Origin: Tritrichomonas foetus
Lineage: Eukaryota > Parabasalia > Tritrichomonadida > Tritrichomonadidae
NCBI GenBank assembly: GCA_001839685.1
Contig: MLAK01000344.1
Span: 10,197 to 71,474, forward strand
Direction of reading: 5' to 3'
Length of the DNA stretch: 61,278 nt
The notes beneath the pieces are model-generated. The model was not told the DNA's origin, ran no database searches, and saw only the letters and a list, made by a program, of their open reading frames with translations. Positions 1 through 9,640 of this stretch are shown here, piece by piece. The stretch's first letter is position 1; the number at the start of each line of letters is the position of its first letter. The position numbers and the translations under genes are program-made.

Positions 1-2908
1 AAATTTTAATTTTTCAATTCATTATTCATTTCTATTTTTGAAATGGAATTTTTGATTGATTTTTAAGAAACACCATATGATATTGCCGTATACCGACAAT
101 ATTTTAACATCATTGAACTTTTTACAAATTTACAACAATAAAATATTTATCTGTTTATTGAGTTTAACAATACAAATCATAGGATACATGAATGAGCTAA
201 TAAAAGAAATTCTACTTTCTCATTATTTTATTTATCAATTTTTCATTCAAAAACATAAATTCTCTAGGGCTCGCGCTTCTGTCCAAGGATTTCATAAATT
301 ATGCCCAAGTTTTGAGAAAAATCAAAATAAATTAGGCATCTTTATAACTTAAGAATCCCTCCTCCTAAGTATGCTATAAGTTGTATATCTTTAATAGAAT
401 AGAATTGATTATCTATCTAATTCTCATGTGAATTTCTCAGGGAAAAACACGAGTGGCAAGTAACGGCCAAATAAACTATGAAAAATCAAAACAAAAATAA
501 CAAAAAACTAAATGAATAATCGAACTTTTTCTATAGGTGAAAACTCAACTTTTTCAAAAAAAATCCATTTAGAGTTGGGAAATGAAAATGAATTGTGTAG
601 GGCATAAGATAAACTTTTTATCACAAAAACTGAAAAATTTTCTGACGAGTTAAACTTTTTCACTGTCGAAGTATACAAACTGGATGGGCATAAGATTTGA
701 ATACTTTCACTTTTTATGTATATTTGAATGGGCATGATTACTTTTTGATTTTTTTAAAAGAATAGCCTCCTTGGCGATGAGATATTTTAGGGTCATTAAT
801 ATATTTGCTTTCACATATATATATTTAATTAATTTTTTAATTAATTTTTTAATTTAAATTTAAATCTCTAATTTGTTGACCTCCTTGTCAATTTTTAGTG
901 CAAGAAAAATTACTTTTTGTGTTATTTTGCGTGGTACAGACTATTATGCTAGTTTTCCAATAATTATTAAAAGTAATTAAAGATTTTATTTGAGAAGGAT
1001 GTGCTTATATTTGTTTCATATGTTCTAGATTGTTTCATATCTTTTAGATTGTTTCAAACAAATGAATGAAAGAATTAACAGAATAATCTATGAATTAATT
1101 TAGAAAAGAATTAATTATTAATTTGGAAATGAAATTCGTTTTAGAGATTAAATCAAAAGGAAAATTTTCATTTTTTCATTTTAATTTGCTCAAGCAGCTT
1201 TTTATTCTTTCTTTTTCATGATTCTTTCCTATTTTTTTTAATTATCAAATGTTCATCTATTCTAACACAATTTTTTTTGAATATTTATCAAGCCGTCGAT
1301 ACAGCTTTTTGTACAAATATTTGGCCAGAAAGGTTGCTAAAATGGCAGCTTGCTCTTTTTATAACGTCCTTTTTTTTCGTTCACTGATTTTGTCACAAAA
1401 TTTTCACAAAGTTTTTTTGTGGAGGATTTCAGGAAATTCTTTCAATGCAGTTGTATTTTACATCGGATAACTAGATTATACTATGAATAAAATTAAAAAA
1501 ATTCTCGGAGAAAATAATTTGCATATCAAATGGCATTTTTTGTGATCCTATTTTATGGCATATATAGATATTTAAGATTATGTATTACATACAATATAAA
1601 TATCGCTCCATTTTGTTTTGTAAGTGAAGCCCAATATGATTTTTTTAGAACATCACATTCTTAGAGTGATTCGAGCGTTCAAAATTTATGCTAATATCTT
1701 GATTTATAGACTATAATTATTTTCAATAACGGAAATTGAGTTAGTTTATAATATTATCTAATTGTAAAATAAATTAATTAGTATTATTAATATTTGTTTT
1801 TGAATAATAAAGAAAATAAATGCTCTGTATTGTGATGGGAAAAAGTGATGATGTTTATTCCTTTTCGAGTAGAATGTTGCATAATTGATACTGTGAAGTT
1901 GAATAAGTCATTCCAATATAAACTAATACAATTTTAAAACATATAACAGACCATGGAATAACAAGATATTCCATTTCTAAAGGATAGGAAGAGAAAATTT
2001 AGATCAAATTTTGTGAAAAGTATTTGCGCATGAAACCGAAGATCAATATTTTTGTGAAAAATTGAAATATCGTGTAAAATATAAGTGACCCATGCTTTTT
2101 TTCATTTGTTGGAAAAATTCCAAAATTCTGATCAATAAAAATATTTTTATTTCTCGTCTCTTCCTCAATAAATCATTTTATTATTAATTATTAAAGATGT
2201 TTCACGACAATTTTCGAAAAATCGAGATAAAAAGTAATTTTTTTGCGTCCCAAAAAATTCAATAAATTTGAATGCACATTTTATTCAAATTATTTGAGAG
2301 TCTATTCAATAATTGTATGCAAATCTTTTTTTGATTATTTTCACATAAATAAATTTAAAATATCTGATTAAATATTAATGTTTTTAACTTTAACTCGTAA
2401 TCATTATTTTTGGTTAATATTTATTAAAGTAATAAGTAAGTTCATAATGTTATTAAGCCATTAATAATGTAAGGAAACATTTAGTAATTACGCAATTATT
2501 AATGTAATTAAACAATTGTTAAACTAATTAATAACTTAACAATGTAATTAAACAATTAACAATGTAATTAAACAATTAACAATGTAATTAAACAAAGTGA
2601 CCCCTTCATGCCGAAATGTCCGATTTTTTGGTTTTTACAACACTGGTCAATTTGGCGGTTATTTGTCCATTAACCGTTGGGTCAATAACGAACAAAAAAA
2701 AAACCTTCAGGTGAAAAAGTATGAGAAAGATTATGTTAAAAAAGGAAGAAGTTTTTCATCGATATTTTTATTGCGCCGTTTTGCAAATATATCTAAAAAA
2801 TATATCTCGTTTCAAAAACTTACCTGTTTATGTATTTATAATTTGTGAACATTAAATAAATAAATAAATATAGAAAAAATATATCATATATAATAAAGAA
2901 AATGGAAA
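1..2908. other. Gene-free AT-rich region
   Basis: I find no convincing gene. The open frames here are short, low in complexity, and several begin at GTG or TTG rather than ATG. The DNA is strongly AT-rich with many A and T runs, like the other spacers. Near its right end lie short tandem repeats. It is the 3' flank of the minus-strand gene that follows. Confidence 0.6.
2541..2595. repeat. 20-bp tandem repeat, about 2.75 copies
   Basis: The unit AATGTAATTAAACAATTAAC occurs at 2541-2560 and 2561-2580 and partly at 2581-2595. Degenerate relatives extend left to about 2490. It lies in non-coding DNA and looks like a simple minisatellite. Confidence 0.85.
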
Positions 2909-4468
2909 TTAAGCAGCATTGTTGAATTTGTTTCCACTGAGTGCATTAGCCATTTTCTCAAATATTTCAATGCTTGTCTTAATTTGGTGATTCACATTAA
3001 TTGGACATGTCTTTCTTAGTTTGCTTTCAAATTCTTGAATGATTTTTTCTTGTTCTTCAACTTTATCTGCGTCGAGGTCCCAAATCTTCGGTTCAGCGCG
3101 GAAAATTTCAAATCTGGAATCAATGTCTCTTAAGAAAGAGTTATATTTATATTGATCACGCACAATTTTAGCAGCAACAGCTGAAAATGAATCCACGATA
3201 CGATTATGAATTAAATCAATTTCTTGATCAATTTCGGTAATTCTGGCTTTCTCAACATCCTGTGCCTTTTGGAGTCTTCTCATTAATTGATTTAATCCAC
3301 TTTTGACCTGTTCACGTCTTTTGGCATCTTCTTCCATTGTTTCTTTGATTCGATTTGATGCATCGTCAATTATTGGCTGGCACCCTTCTTTCACTTTTTC
3401 AACAACGCGATGTTTTCTTTCATTAACAGCCATTTGCATTTGATCCAAATAATCTTTTTGACGAATCATTTCTTTTTCAAAACGATGCGCTTCTTTGTCA
3501 AATCTTTCATCTTCCTCATCAAGTAACTTTTGTTGTTCATCTCTTAATTGCTTTAATTCTTTGATTTGATCTTCTTGATTATCTGCCAATTCGTTTAATT
3601 CTTTCATTTTCGCTTCAAACTCCTCAGTGACTTTAGAAAGGGCCCCAGCACGATCTTTTATGATGATTTCTCGAATTTCTTGCATTTCTTTCAAGTACCT
3701 CTGTTCAGTTTCGGCCAAATTATGTTGTTGTTTATTTCTTATTGCGCTCATTGAAAAAGCAATGAAATATCCCATCGACTCTTCGTAAATTTCACGGCAC
3801 TGGAAAATTTCTTCAACTTGTGAATCTGTCAAAAGATCAAAATCAATCCTCAGACAAAGTGGAACGGCTTTTTCTGGTTCAGTTTCTAATAATTTCATAA
3901 CAAAATCAATCAAAAGCTGCTGATTGATGTGATGCTCTTCGGCTTGCATCATAATCTTGAAGAGCACTTCTGGATGGACTTGGGACAGCCTTTCATCAGT
4001 TAAATACTGGTTGAACATGTGGGCGACTCCTTCGATGTCCTGTCTGATCAATTCGATATGTTTTACGTCGCGAACTAATGCTGGCTCTTCGGCTTCTTCT
4101 TCGAGGTGAATAATGAGGGACCCAAGAGGGTCTCCGATATCGCGTCGTTTGAGGCCTTTCGAAACGATGTAATTCGTTACAAAAGTTTCTAATGATGGAA
4201 TTCCCCATTCTTGGGCAAGTTCAAGTAATTCGAAGGCGTTATTGAGAGTGACTTTGAATGGTTCGAGTTTGCAAGCAGCTGAAAAGGCTTCAAACGTTTC
4301 GTCTGAAACCTGATGTGTGATCGTGCCTTGATAATCATTTGCTTTCACTAATGCTGCACATTTTTTGGAGACGCGAGTGAATGTATCGGCTGGAAACTCA
4401 TGGAGCTTTTCGTTGCACCAAAGTGAGAATTTTCGTGTGGAATCTTCTTGGGAAGGAAAGATATTCAT
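2909..4468 (-). CDS. Degenerate BTB/POZ-like protein with long coiled coil
   Basis: I take the ATG at 4468 as the start (519 residues). The frame is open five codons further, but only to a TTG. The first ~120 residues have the order of a divergent BTB/POZ fold: a short strand region (KFSLWCNEKLHEFPADTF), a middle resembling the BTB core (ETFEAFSAACKLEPFKV), then NNAFELLELAQEWGIPSLETF, typical of the end of BTB domains. A helical, BACK-like stretch follows to about residue 235. Residues ~250-430 are heptad-rich and charged (E, K, Q, R), predicting a long coiled coil. Trichomonads and amoebae carry large families of such BTB plus coiled-coil proteins, usually of unknown role. No catalytic domain is visible. 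A protein-interaction or scaffold role is inference. It is divergent from the hydrolase gene to the right. Confidence 0.8.
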   Translation of the reverse strand: MNIFPSQEDSTRKFSLWCNEKLHEFPADTFTRVSKKCAALVKANDYQGTITHQVSDETFEAFSAACKLEPFKVTLNNAFELLELAQEWGIPSLETFVTNYIVSKGLKRRDIGDPLGSLIIHLEEEAEEPALVRDVKHIELIRQDIEGVAHMFNQYLTDERLSQVHPEVLFKIMMQAEEHHINQQLLIDFVMKLLETEPEKAVPLCLRIDFDLLTDSQVEEIFQCREIYEESMGYFIAFSMSAIRNKQQHNLAETEQRYLKEMQEIREIIIKDRAGALSKVTEEFEAKMKELNELADNQEDQIKELKQLRDEQQKLLDEEDERFDKEAHRFEKEMIRQKDYLDQMQMAVNERKHRVVEKVKEGCQPIIDDASNRIKETMEEDAKRREQVKSGLNQLMRRLQKAQDVEKARITEIDQEIDLIHNRIVDSFSAVAAKIVRDQYKYNSFLRDIDSRFEIFRAEPKIWDLDADKVEEQEKIIQEFESKLRKTCPINVNHQIKTSIEIFEKMANALSGNKFNNAA

Positions 4469-4489
4469 TTTGAAGGAAAACAAACGGAT

Positions 4490-4497
4490 AGAAATGA
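4490..4497 (-). promoter_or_regulatory. Candidate initiator (Inr), minus strand
   Basis: On the minus strand the sequence reads TCATTTCT, with the putative +1 A at 4495, 27 nt before the ATG at 4468. It resembles the trichomonad Inr TCA(+1)YWYT. Assignment is by motif and spacing only. Confidence 0.4.
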
Positions 4498-4862
4498 CAA
4501 GATTACGGTTATATTTTTATTTTATTTCAAAATTCACCTTTGACAATGGAATTAACCAGTAACGTGTATCGTATTCATGACTTATTATATGAAAAATGGG
4601 AGAGCATAATTGATTTCGAAATCCTCTTATATATTATACTATAATATCTTAATTTGTTTAAAATATATATAAGTGACTCTATTTTGTTAATTTATTACCA
4701 AAAAAATATTATTTTTATAAAGATATTTTCGGTTTTATATTCACAACGTTCATTATGGGAGATCATTTCGGATTTAATTTATTCAATTTCCTCATAGAAT
4801 TTATTCAATCAGAGAAATAAAGCGATCAAAAAATCAATTGTTTATTCAATTTTCATATCATT

Positions 4863-4870
4863 TCATTTTT
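4863..4870 (+). promoter_or_regulatory. Candidate initiator (Inr)
   Basis: TCATTTTT with the putative +1 A at 4865, 26 nt before the ATG at 4891. Same motif and spacing as the divergent neighbour. In T-rich DNA chance matches are likely. Confidence 0.4.
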
Positions 4871-4890
4871 TTACTGTAAAATTCACAAAA

Positions 4891-5790
4891 ATGGAATTAT
4901 CCGAAGCTAAATACGATATTGAATACGACGGAGAAGAATTCACAGTGGCCGGCCTCGATCTCTACGGAAACATTTGGAAGCCAGAAAACGCGCCAACATT
5001 TATTTACATATTTGTCCACGGTTTGGGGGCATTCACCACTTTTAAGAAAGACTTCTTCTATCTAATTCTCGAAAAGGGTGGCGTTGTTTTCGGCTGTGAC
5101 CACTTGGGCCATGGAAAATCGCCCGGATCTCGAACATCTTGCACAGTTGGTGAAGTCATTGATGAAATTGTCCAAATTGTTCAACTAGCACATAGCAAGT
5201 ATCCAGAATTACCAATTGTTGTTCACGGCCACTCATTTGGTGGATTGAGCGCGATAATGATGATGCTGACCAAATACGAAGAGGTTAAAGAATTGAAAGA
5301 AAACGTGAAATGTGCGATTGCTGAAGCACCATGGATATCGAAATGCCCTCAGCGTCAATTGAACTCGGTTGAAAGAGTAGGCATTAAATTCTTGAGTTGG
5401 ACTTTTTCAAAACTTCGACTTGGTTCAGGAGTCGATCTTTTTTCACCTGACCTTGATAAGAATTGGGTTGAACTTGTCAGTAAGTCACCCCTTTATTCTT
5501 ATGATTTAACCCCTAGACTTTACACATTGGTTGAAGAGGCACAAGAATTTTGTCGCCAAAATGTTGAAAAGTGGCCAAAAGATTTACCACTTTTATTCTG
5601 TCAGGGAACTGATGATGCTCTCGTTGATGCAAAAGATAATGAGAAGTGGATAAACAGCTTGAAAGAAGTTGAAGGTGTAACGGCAGACTATAAAAGATAT
5701 GAAAAAGGCTCACACGTGCTTTTGAAGTGTCCTCACAGGCCAACTGTGGCAAAAGACATGCTTGATTTCATTGAAGCTCACATTCATTAA
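4891..5790 (+). CDS. Alpha/beta hydrolase, monoacylglycerol lipase-like
   Basis: The protein has 299 residues and starts at an ATG. It has the serine hydrolase layout of the monoglyceride lipase / Hydrolase_4 group. The oxyanion HG is at residues 43-44 (FVHGLG), followed by CDHLGHGKSPG at ~69-79. The nucleophile elbow GHSFGG places Ser115. The acid is Asp242 in GTDDALVD, and the base is His275 in KGSHVLL. Length matches the family. It lacks a signal peptide or membrane segment, so a cytosolic or lipid-droplet-associated esterase or lipase is likely. The exact substrate cannot be read from sequence. A lysophospholipase is the main alternative. Confidence 0.92.
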   Translation: MELSEAKYDIEYDGEEFTVAGLDLYGNIWKPENAPTFIYIFVHGLGAFTTFKKDFFYLILEKGGVVFGCDHLGHGKSPGSRTSCTVGEVIDEIVQIVQLAHSKYPELPIVVHGHSFGGLSAIMMMLTKYEEVKELKENVKCAIAEAPWISKCPQRQLNSVERVGIKFLSWTFSKLRLGSGVDLFSPDLDKNWVELVSKSPLYSYDLTPRLYTLVEEAQEFCRQNVEKWPKDLPLLFCQGTDDALVDAKDNEKWINSLKEVEGVTADYKRYEKGSHVLLKCPHRPTVAKDMLDFIEAHIH

Positions 5791-6004
5791 AGTTAGTTGA
5801 ATTATCATAGTTTATTTATAAAAGAAATGATGCTGATTAATCACATTTTTCTTATGACTTTTCTTTGAATCATGATTATAAAAATTGATGTACAAATTAA
5901 CACTTTATAAATCTTTGTCGAAAATTGGTGATTAAATATTTAATATTAAAAATAGCAAAGATAAAAGTCAAAAAATAAAAAATCTGTATCATTAAAAGAT
6001 AGCA

Positions 6005-6694
6005 CTATTTTATATAATCGATGAGTTTTTGAAAGTCAGTTTCGAAATCATTGAATATTTTTGCATATTTTGGAAACCCATCTTTCTGTCTTCCTGTTTT
6101 CATGATGATCGATTCAAATCCACACTCAAATGCAGCAACAGCATCACTTTTAGTATCACCAACATGAATCATTCTCTGAAATGGTCCAAAACCCTTAGTT
6201 ATTGCATCTTTTAAAGCATTTTGTAATATTTCTTTTCTTGTTAAAGAGTTTCCAAATCCGCCAATATGATGTGAGAAATATTTCTCGAGATTTGAAAGTT
6301 GGATTTTTTTCCAAGCAATTTTTTCAAAATTTCCTGTGGCTATTCCAAGCACGATATTAGGTTTCTGTGATAAATAAGACAAAAATTTATGTGCACCAGG
6401 AACAATATTAAAATTAGGTTTAATTATTGAATAATAAATATCTTCAGTTTTTTTTTGAAAATTTAACAAAAGATCATGGGAAGGTGTAATTTTTGCTGAT
6501 TTTAACATTTCACGGCAAAGTTGAGAATCAGTCCATCCATCACTTTGTTTGGCAATAAATTTTTCTGGATATTCTTTAATTTTTAATTTTAATAATTCAT
6601 TAAATGCATCACGAACTGCAATTGGATGCTTTACTGATTCTCCCCCAAATTTTATCAATGTCCCGTCAATATCAAAAGAAATAAATGTATTCAT
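6005..6694 (-). CDS. HAD-superfamily hydrolase, phosphoglycolate phosphatase-like
   Basis: The protein has 229 residues and starts at the ATG at 6694. All HAD motifs are present. Motif I is DIDGT (Asp8 nucleophile, Asp10 acid). Motif II is the Thr in GIATGN (Thr120). Motif III is the basic Lys154 in LTRKEIL. Motif IV is VGDTKSD (Asp180, Asp184) for magnesium. The helical cap between motifs I and II (residues ~20-95) places it with subfamily I phosphatases such as phosphoglycolate phosphatase or PPase-type enzymes. A cytosolic small-molecule phosphatase is expected. The substrate is not predictable. It is convergent with the hydrolase gene, 214 bp apart. Confidence 0.88.
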   Translation of the reverse strand: MNTFISFDIDGTLIKFGGESVKHPIAVRDAFNELLKLKIKEYPEKFIAKQSDGWTDSQLCREMLKSAKITPSHDLLLNFQKKTEDIYYSIIKPNFNIVPGAHKFLSYLSQKPNIVLGIATGNFEKIAWKKIQLSNLEKYFSHHIGGFGNSLTRKEILQNALKDAITKGFGPFQRMIHVGDTKSDAVAAFECGFESIIMKTGRQKDGFPKYAKIFNDFETDFQKLIDYIK

Positions 6695-7949
6695 TGACAG
6701 GCATTATAATGATTGAAAAATATTTTCTGCTGATATTTGGCCACTCAACAAAAATACTTACTGACTCATGAAAATGATATTTTGTTCAACTAACTCTAAA
6801 CATGGTGATGAGTGAACATCAGAAAACTAGAACTATTATTGTGAATACTTATTTGTCAAGTGTTGAAGGAAACATTGAATATTTATATATGTTAGGATAA
6901 AAGTATAAAAAAGATTAGATAGATAGAATTGTTGGTATTTTATTTATTTTTATTCTGTTTTAAGTTCACCACAAAATTATATTGATGAGAATCGTTGGAA
7001 AAAAATGTTATTCACATTTTTCTCTTTTTGCCTGATTCGAATAGATATTTAAAATAATCATTGTTTGTTGGAAGGTTGAGTTGAAACGATGAAAGAACAC
7101 TTCGACCATTTAGTGATGAATTATTGCAACAATGATCAACAATTTTCCATGATTTTGTATCATTTGAGATTTCTAAAAAACCATTCTTTTGGTAGTCAAC
7201 ATTTCCTCGACGTTTTAATGTGTCATATTGATTGAAAATCCATGAAAAGAAAAGATAATCCATGAATTTTCTGAAGCAATTACTTCGAAATAAATCCTTT
7301 GTTTTCGAATACACATAAATCCAAATTTCACATTTGTTGATTCACAGTTTCTTGTGTTGTTATATAATAATTAATTGTATGTTGAAGAAATCAATTTGTC
7401 TGGATATACTTTTGAAAATTTTCTATAAAATACTATTCTTTATATGTTAACTTGTTTCCTTCGTCATTGTTACAGTTTAAATTTCATCAAATAGTGGCTC
7501 ATCAATATCGATAATATATTGGTGTATTGTTTCATCAATGTTATGAAGGTTGAAAACATTTGGAGCAATTAAATCTAAAAAAATGAGGAGTTTGAATTTC
7601 AAAGTTTGGTTTGGAAAATCATAAACTCTTTGTATGACTTATGTTTCATTGTCATTCTTTTTTGAAAAATGCTGGAAAACGAAAACGAAAGCAAAATCAT
7701 TGTGATATCAACTCAGAAATAGATTTTGAAGCTTTATTACAACATAAAGGAAACTAGAATTTAATTTATCTGTATTTTGATTTGATATTTGTCATCGAAT
7801 TCTTTTTTATTTTTCCACAAAAGTTTGATACAATTTTTATAGTTCAACCAAATTGAACTGACTTATGAGAATCAACTTATACACATGTATAAATTCAAAA
7901 TTCACAATTATACTTTCTCATATTCATACAAATTCTACATCTTTTCATC

Positions 7950-8022
<73 letters not shown>

Positions 8023-8141
8023 AAAAATAAAAAATAAAAAATAAAAAAAGGTTAAAAAATGTATAAAACAAACAATATAGTAAAATATTTATTCATTAAC
8101 AAACAATGATACAAATTATACAAAACTATGCATTATAAAAA
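6695..8141. other. Intergenic region with poly(A) tract
   Basis: No gene is supported. The longest minus-strand frame (7012-7314) opens at GTG and has no recognisable motif. A striking poly(A) tract lies at 7952-8020. Confidence 0.5.
7952..8048. repeat. 69-bp poly(A) tract plus TAAAAA repeats
   Basis: An uninterrupted run of 69 A residues (7952-8020) is followed by about four TAAAAAA/TAAAAA units. It lies outside the damaged region and out of its phase, so it is probably genuine, though run length in an assembly is unreliable. It could be the remnant of a reverse-transcribed tail, but no gene-like body or target-site duplication is visible. Confidence 0.8.
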
Positions 8142-9341
8142 TTATGCTTCAATAAGTGGCTGTCCAGGCGATCTAACCTTATTAAAAATGTTCCATTTTG
8201 GTGCCGTAAGCGCCACTAATAAAAATCCAAAACATAGACCGTAAAATAGGAAAATCAGTATTCCAGTAGGATAATTATATTGGTCTTGTGTTGGTTTTGG
8301 ATCTGTGCTTTTCTTATTTTCTGAAAAGATCGGTCTTAAGTCAGGAAGTGCTTGTCTTCCATATAATTTTGACCATCCTTCTTTATTTCCTGTTACTTCC
8401 TTTTGAATCCATTTTTCAAGCGCATCTTTCGTGATGACATTTACGGCTGTTTTGTAAAGATCTTTTTGCGGATCTAAGTAAGCAAAATATGTTTCAGAAA
8501 CACTTGGGCTATAAAATAAATCACGGACAATAGGATCACTTTGATAATAATTGTTCCATGCAAACAAATATTGATCTTTTAATGACCAAAATTCCTTTCT
8601 TAACAATGCAGCTTGTGAATTGTCACCAAAAACGAAAAATATGATTAATGGTTTTTGTATATTCCTTCTTTCTTGAATATGGGAAATTTTAACATCAAAG
8701 AAGAATGACATATAATGTTTTTCTATAAATTTTCGAATATTTTCTTTGTTAAATTCACCTTCTAATTCAAATTTATCTTCAAACTCATAAAAACTCAAAT
8801 GATCTCGATTAGAAGGAATAGCAAAGACAGCCATTCTATATTTTTCAATTGATAAAAAAACATCTTTTATGATTTTATAATTATTTGAATCAATTTTTTC
8901 ATATTCATAAACAAAAAAATTCAAATATGGTTTTCGAAAAGAAATAGAATCAAAATTCGAAGCACGAAAGAAAGGAAAAAGAAATTGTCTTTCAGCGAAA
9001 GCTTGAAGTTGCTCAGGAGTTCGTTCATCATCATATATTGTTTGTTTTTTCTTCACAGGATCATACCACATCACTGTTGGAAAAACATCAACTTTGAATT
9101 CTTCACAAATTTTCTTTTCATCTTGACAATTTACTTCTGCAACTAAAAATGATGAATTATCTGCAGTTTCAGAGAATTTGTCCCAGATCGGTGCAAAGTG
9201 TTGACAATGATGACACCAAGGATTAAAAAATTTCATGAAAATTGGAATTTTTTGTGGATTTTCAATAATCTCAGAGTAACTGCTTCTTGTTAAAGGAATT
9301 GCTTTTACTAAGGAGACAATCCATCCAAAGAAAAACAACAT
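8142..9341 (-). CDS. Membrane-anchored protein disulfide isomerase (thioredoxin domain)
   Basis: I place the start at the ATG at 9341, giving 399 residues. The open frame continues 13 codons upstream only to a TTG, whereas the ATG yields a clean signal peptide (MLFFFGWIVSLVKA). A thioredoxin fold follows with active site WCHHC (Cys43, Cys46), and the cis-proline is in VFPTV (Pro88). The middle (~110-350) is divergent and may hold further, inactive thioredoxin-like folds. Residues ~360-379 form a membrane helix (GILIFLFYGLCFGFLLVALT), followed by a short tail. This makes it an ER type I, TMX-like PDI that oxidises or isomerises disulfides in secretory proteins. No KDEL-type signal is needed. 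It is head-to-head with the deubiquitinase gene, 299 bp apart. Confidence 0.9.
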   Translation of the reverse strand: MLFFFGWIVSLVKAIPLTRSSYSEIIENPQKIPIFMKFFNPWCHHCQHFAPIWDKFSETADNSSFLVAEVNCQDEKKICEEFKVDVFPTVMWYDPVKKKQTIYDDERTPEQLQAFAERQFLFPFFRASNFDSISFRKPYLNFFVYEYEKIDSNNYKIIKDVFLSIEKYRMAVFAIPSNRDHLSFYEFEDKFELEGEFNKENIRKFIEKHYMSFFFDVKISHIQERRNIQKPLIIFFVFGDNSQAALLRKEFWSLKDQYLFAWNNYYQSDPIVRDLFYSPSVSETYFAYLDPQKDLYKTAVNVITKDALEKWIQKEVTGNKEGWSKLYGRQALPDLRPIFSENKKSTDPKPTQDQYNYPTGILIFLFYGLCFGFLLVALTAPKWNIFNKVRSPGQPLIEA

Positions 9342-9640
9342 TGCAATGTTATCTGAAATTGTCACTTTTTTAATGGTCAATTGGATTGAAGCTTAAAATG
9401 TTCGACCAAATATACTATGAAATTATGGTTTCATGTGACATGTCATTGCCTACTCTTATTGGTACTATATACGTACATTTGACCCAAAATAGTAGTCCTC
9501 AAACATTTCTTAATATATAACTATCTTTTCATTTTGCATTTGTTATTTTTTGTGATTTCATTGCTAAATATGTCATTCATATTTGACTATAAATTCACCA
9601 TGTTTGTTTGAATTTATTTTGGCTAAAAAAAAACAAGTTC

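Larger units (their letters stand above)
4469..4890. other. Divergent intergenic promoter region
   Basis: This 422-bp AT-rich spacer separates two divergently transcribed genes. Each side has a TCATTT motif 26-27 nt before its ATG. No coding potential is seen. Confidence 0.6.

Noticed and set aside
2597..2848. Possible 83-residue plus-strand protein
   Set aside because: It begins at GTG immediately after a tandem repeat. Composition is unconvincing and no ATG lies near the start.
7012..7314. Possible 100-residue minus-strand protein
   Set aside because: It opens at GTG, has no recognisable motif and lies in AT-rich spacer.
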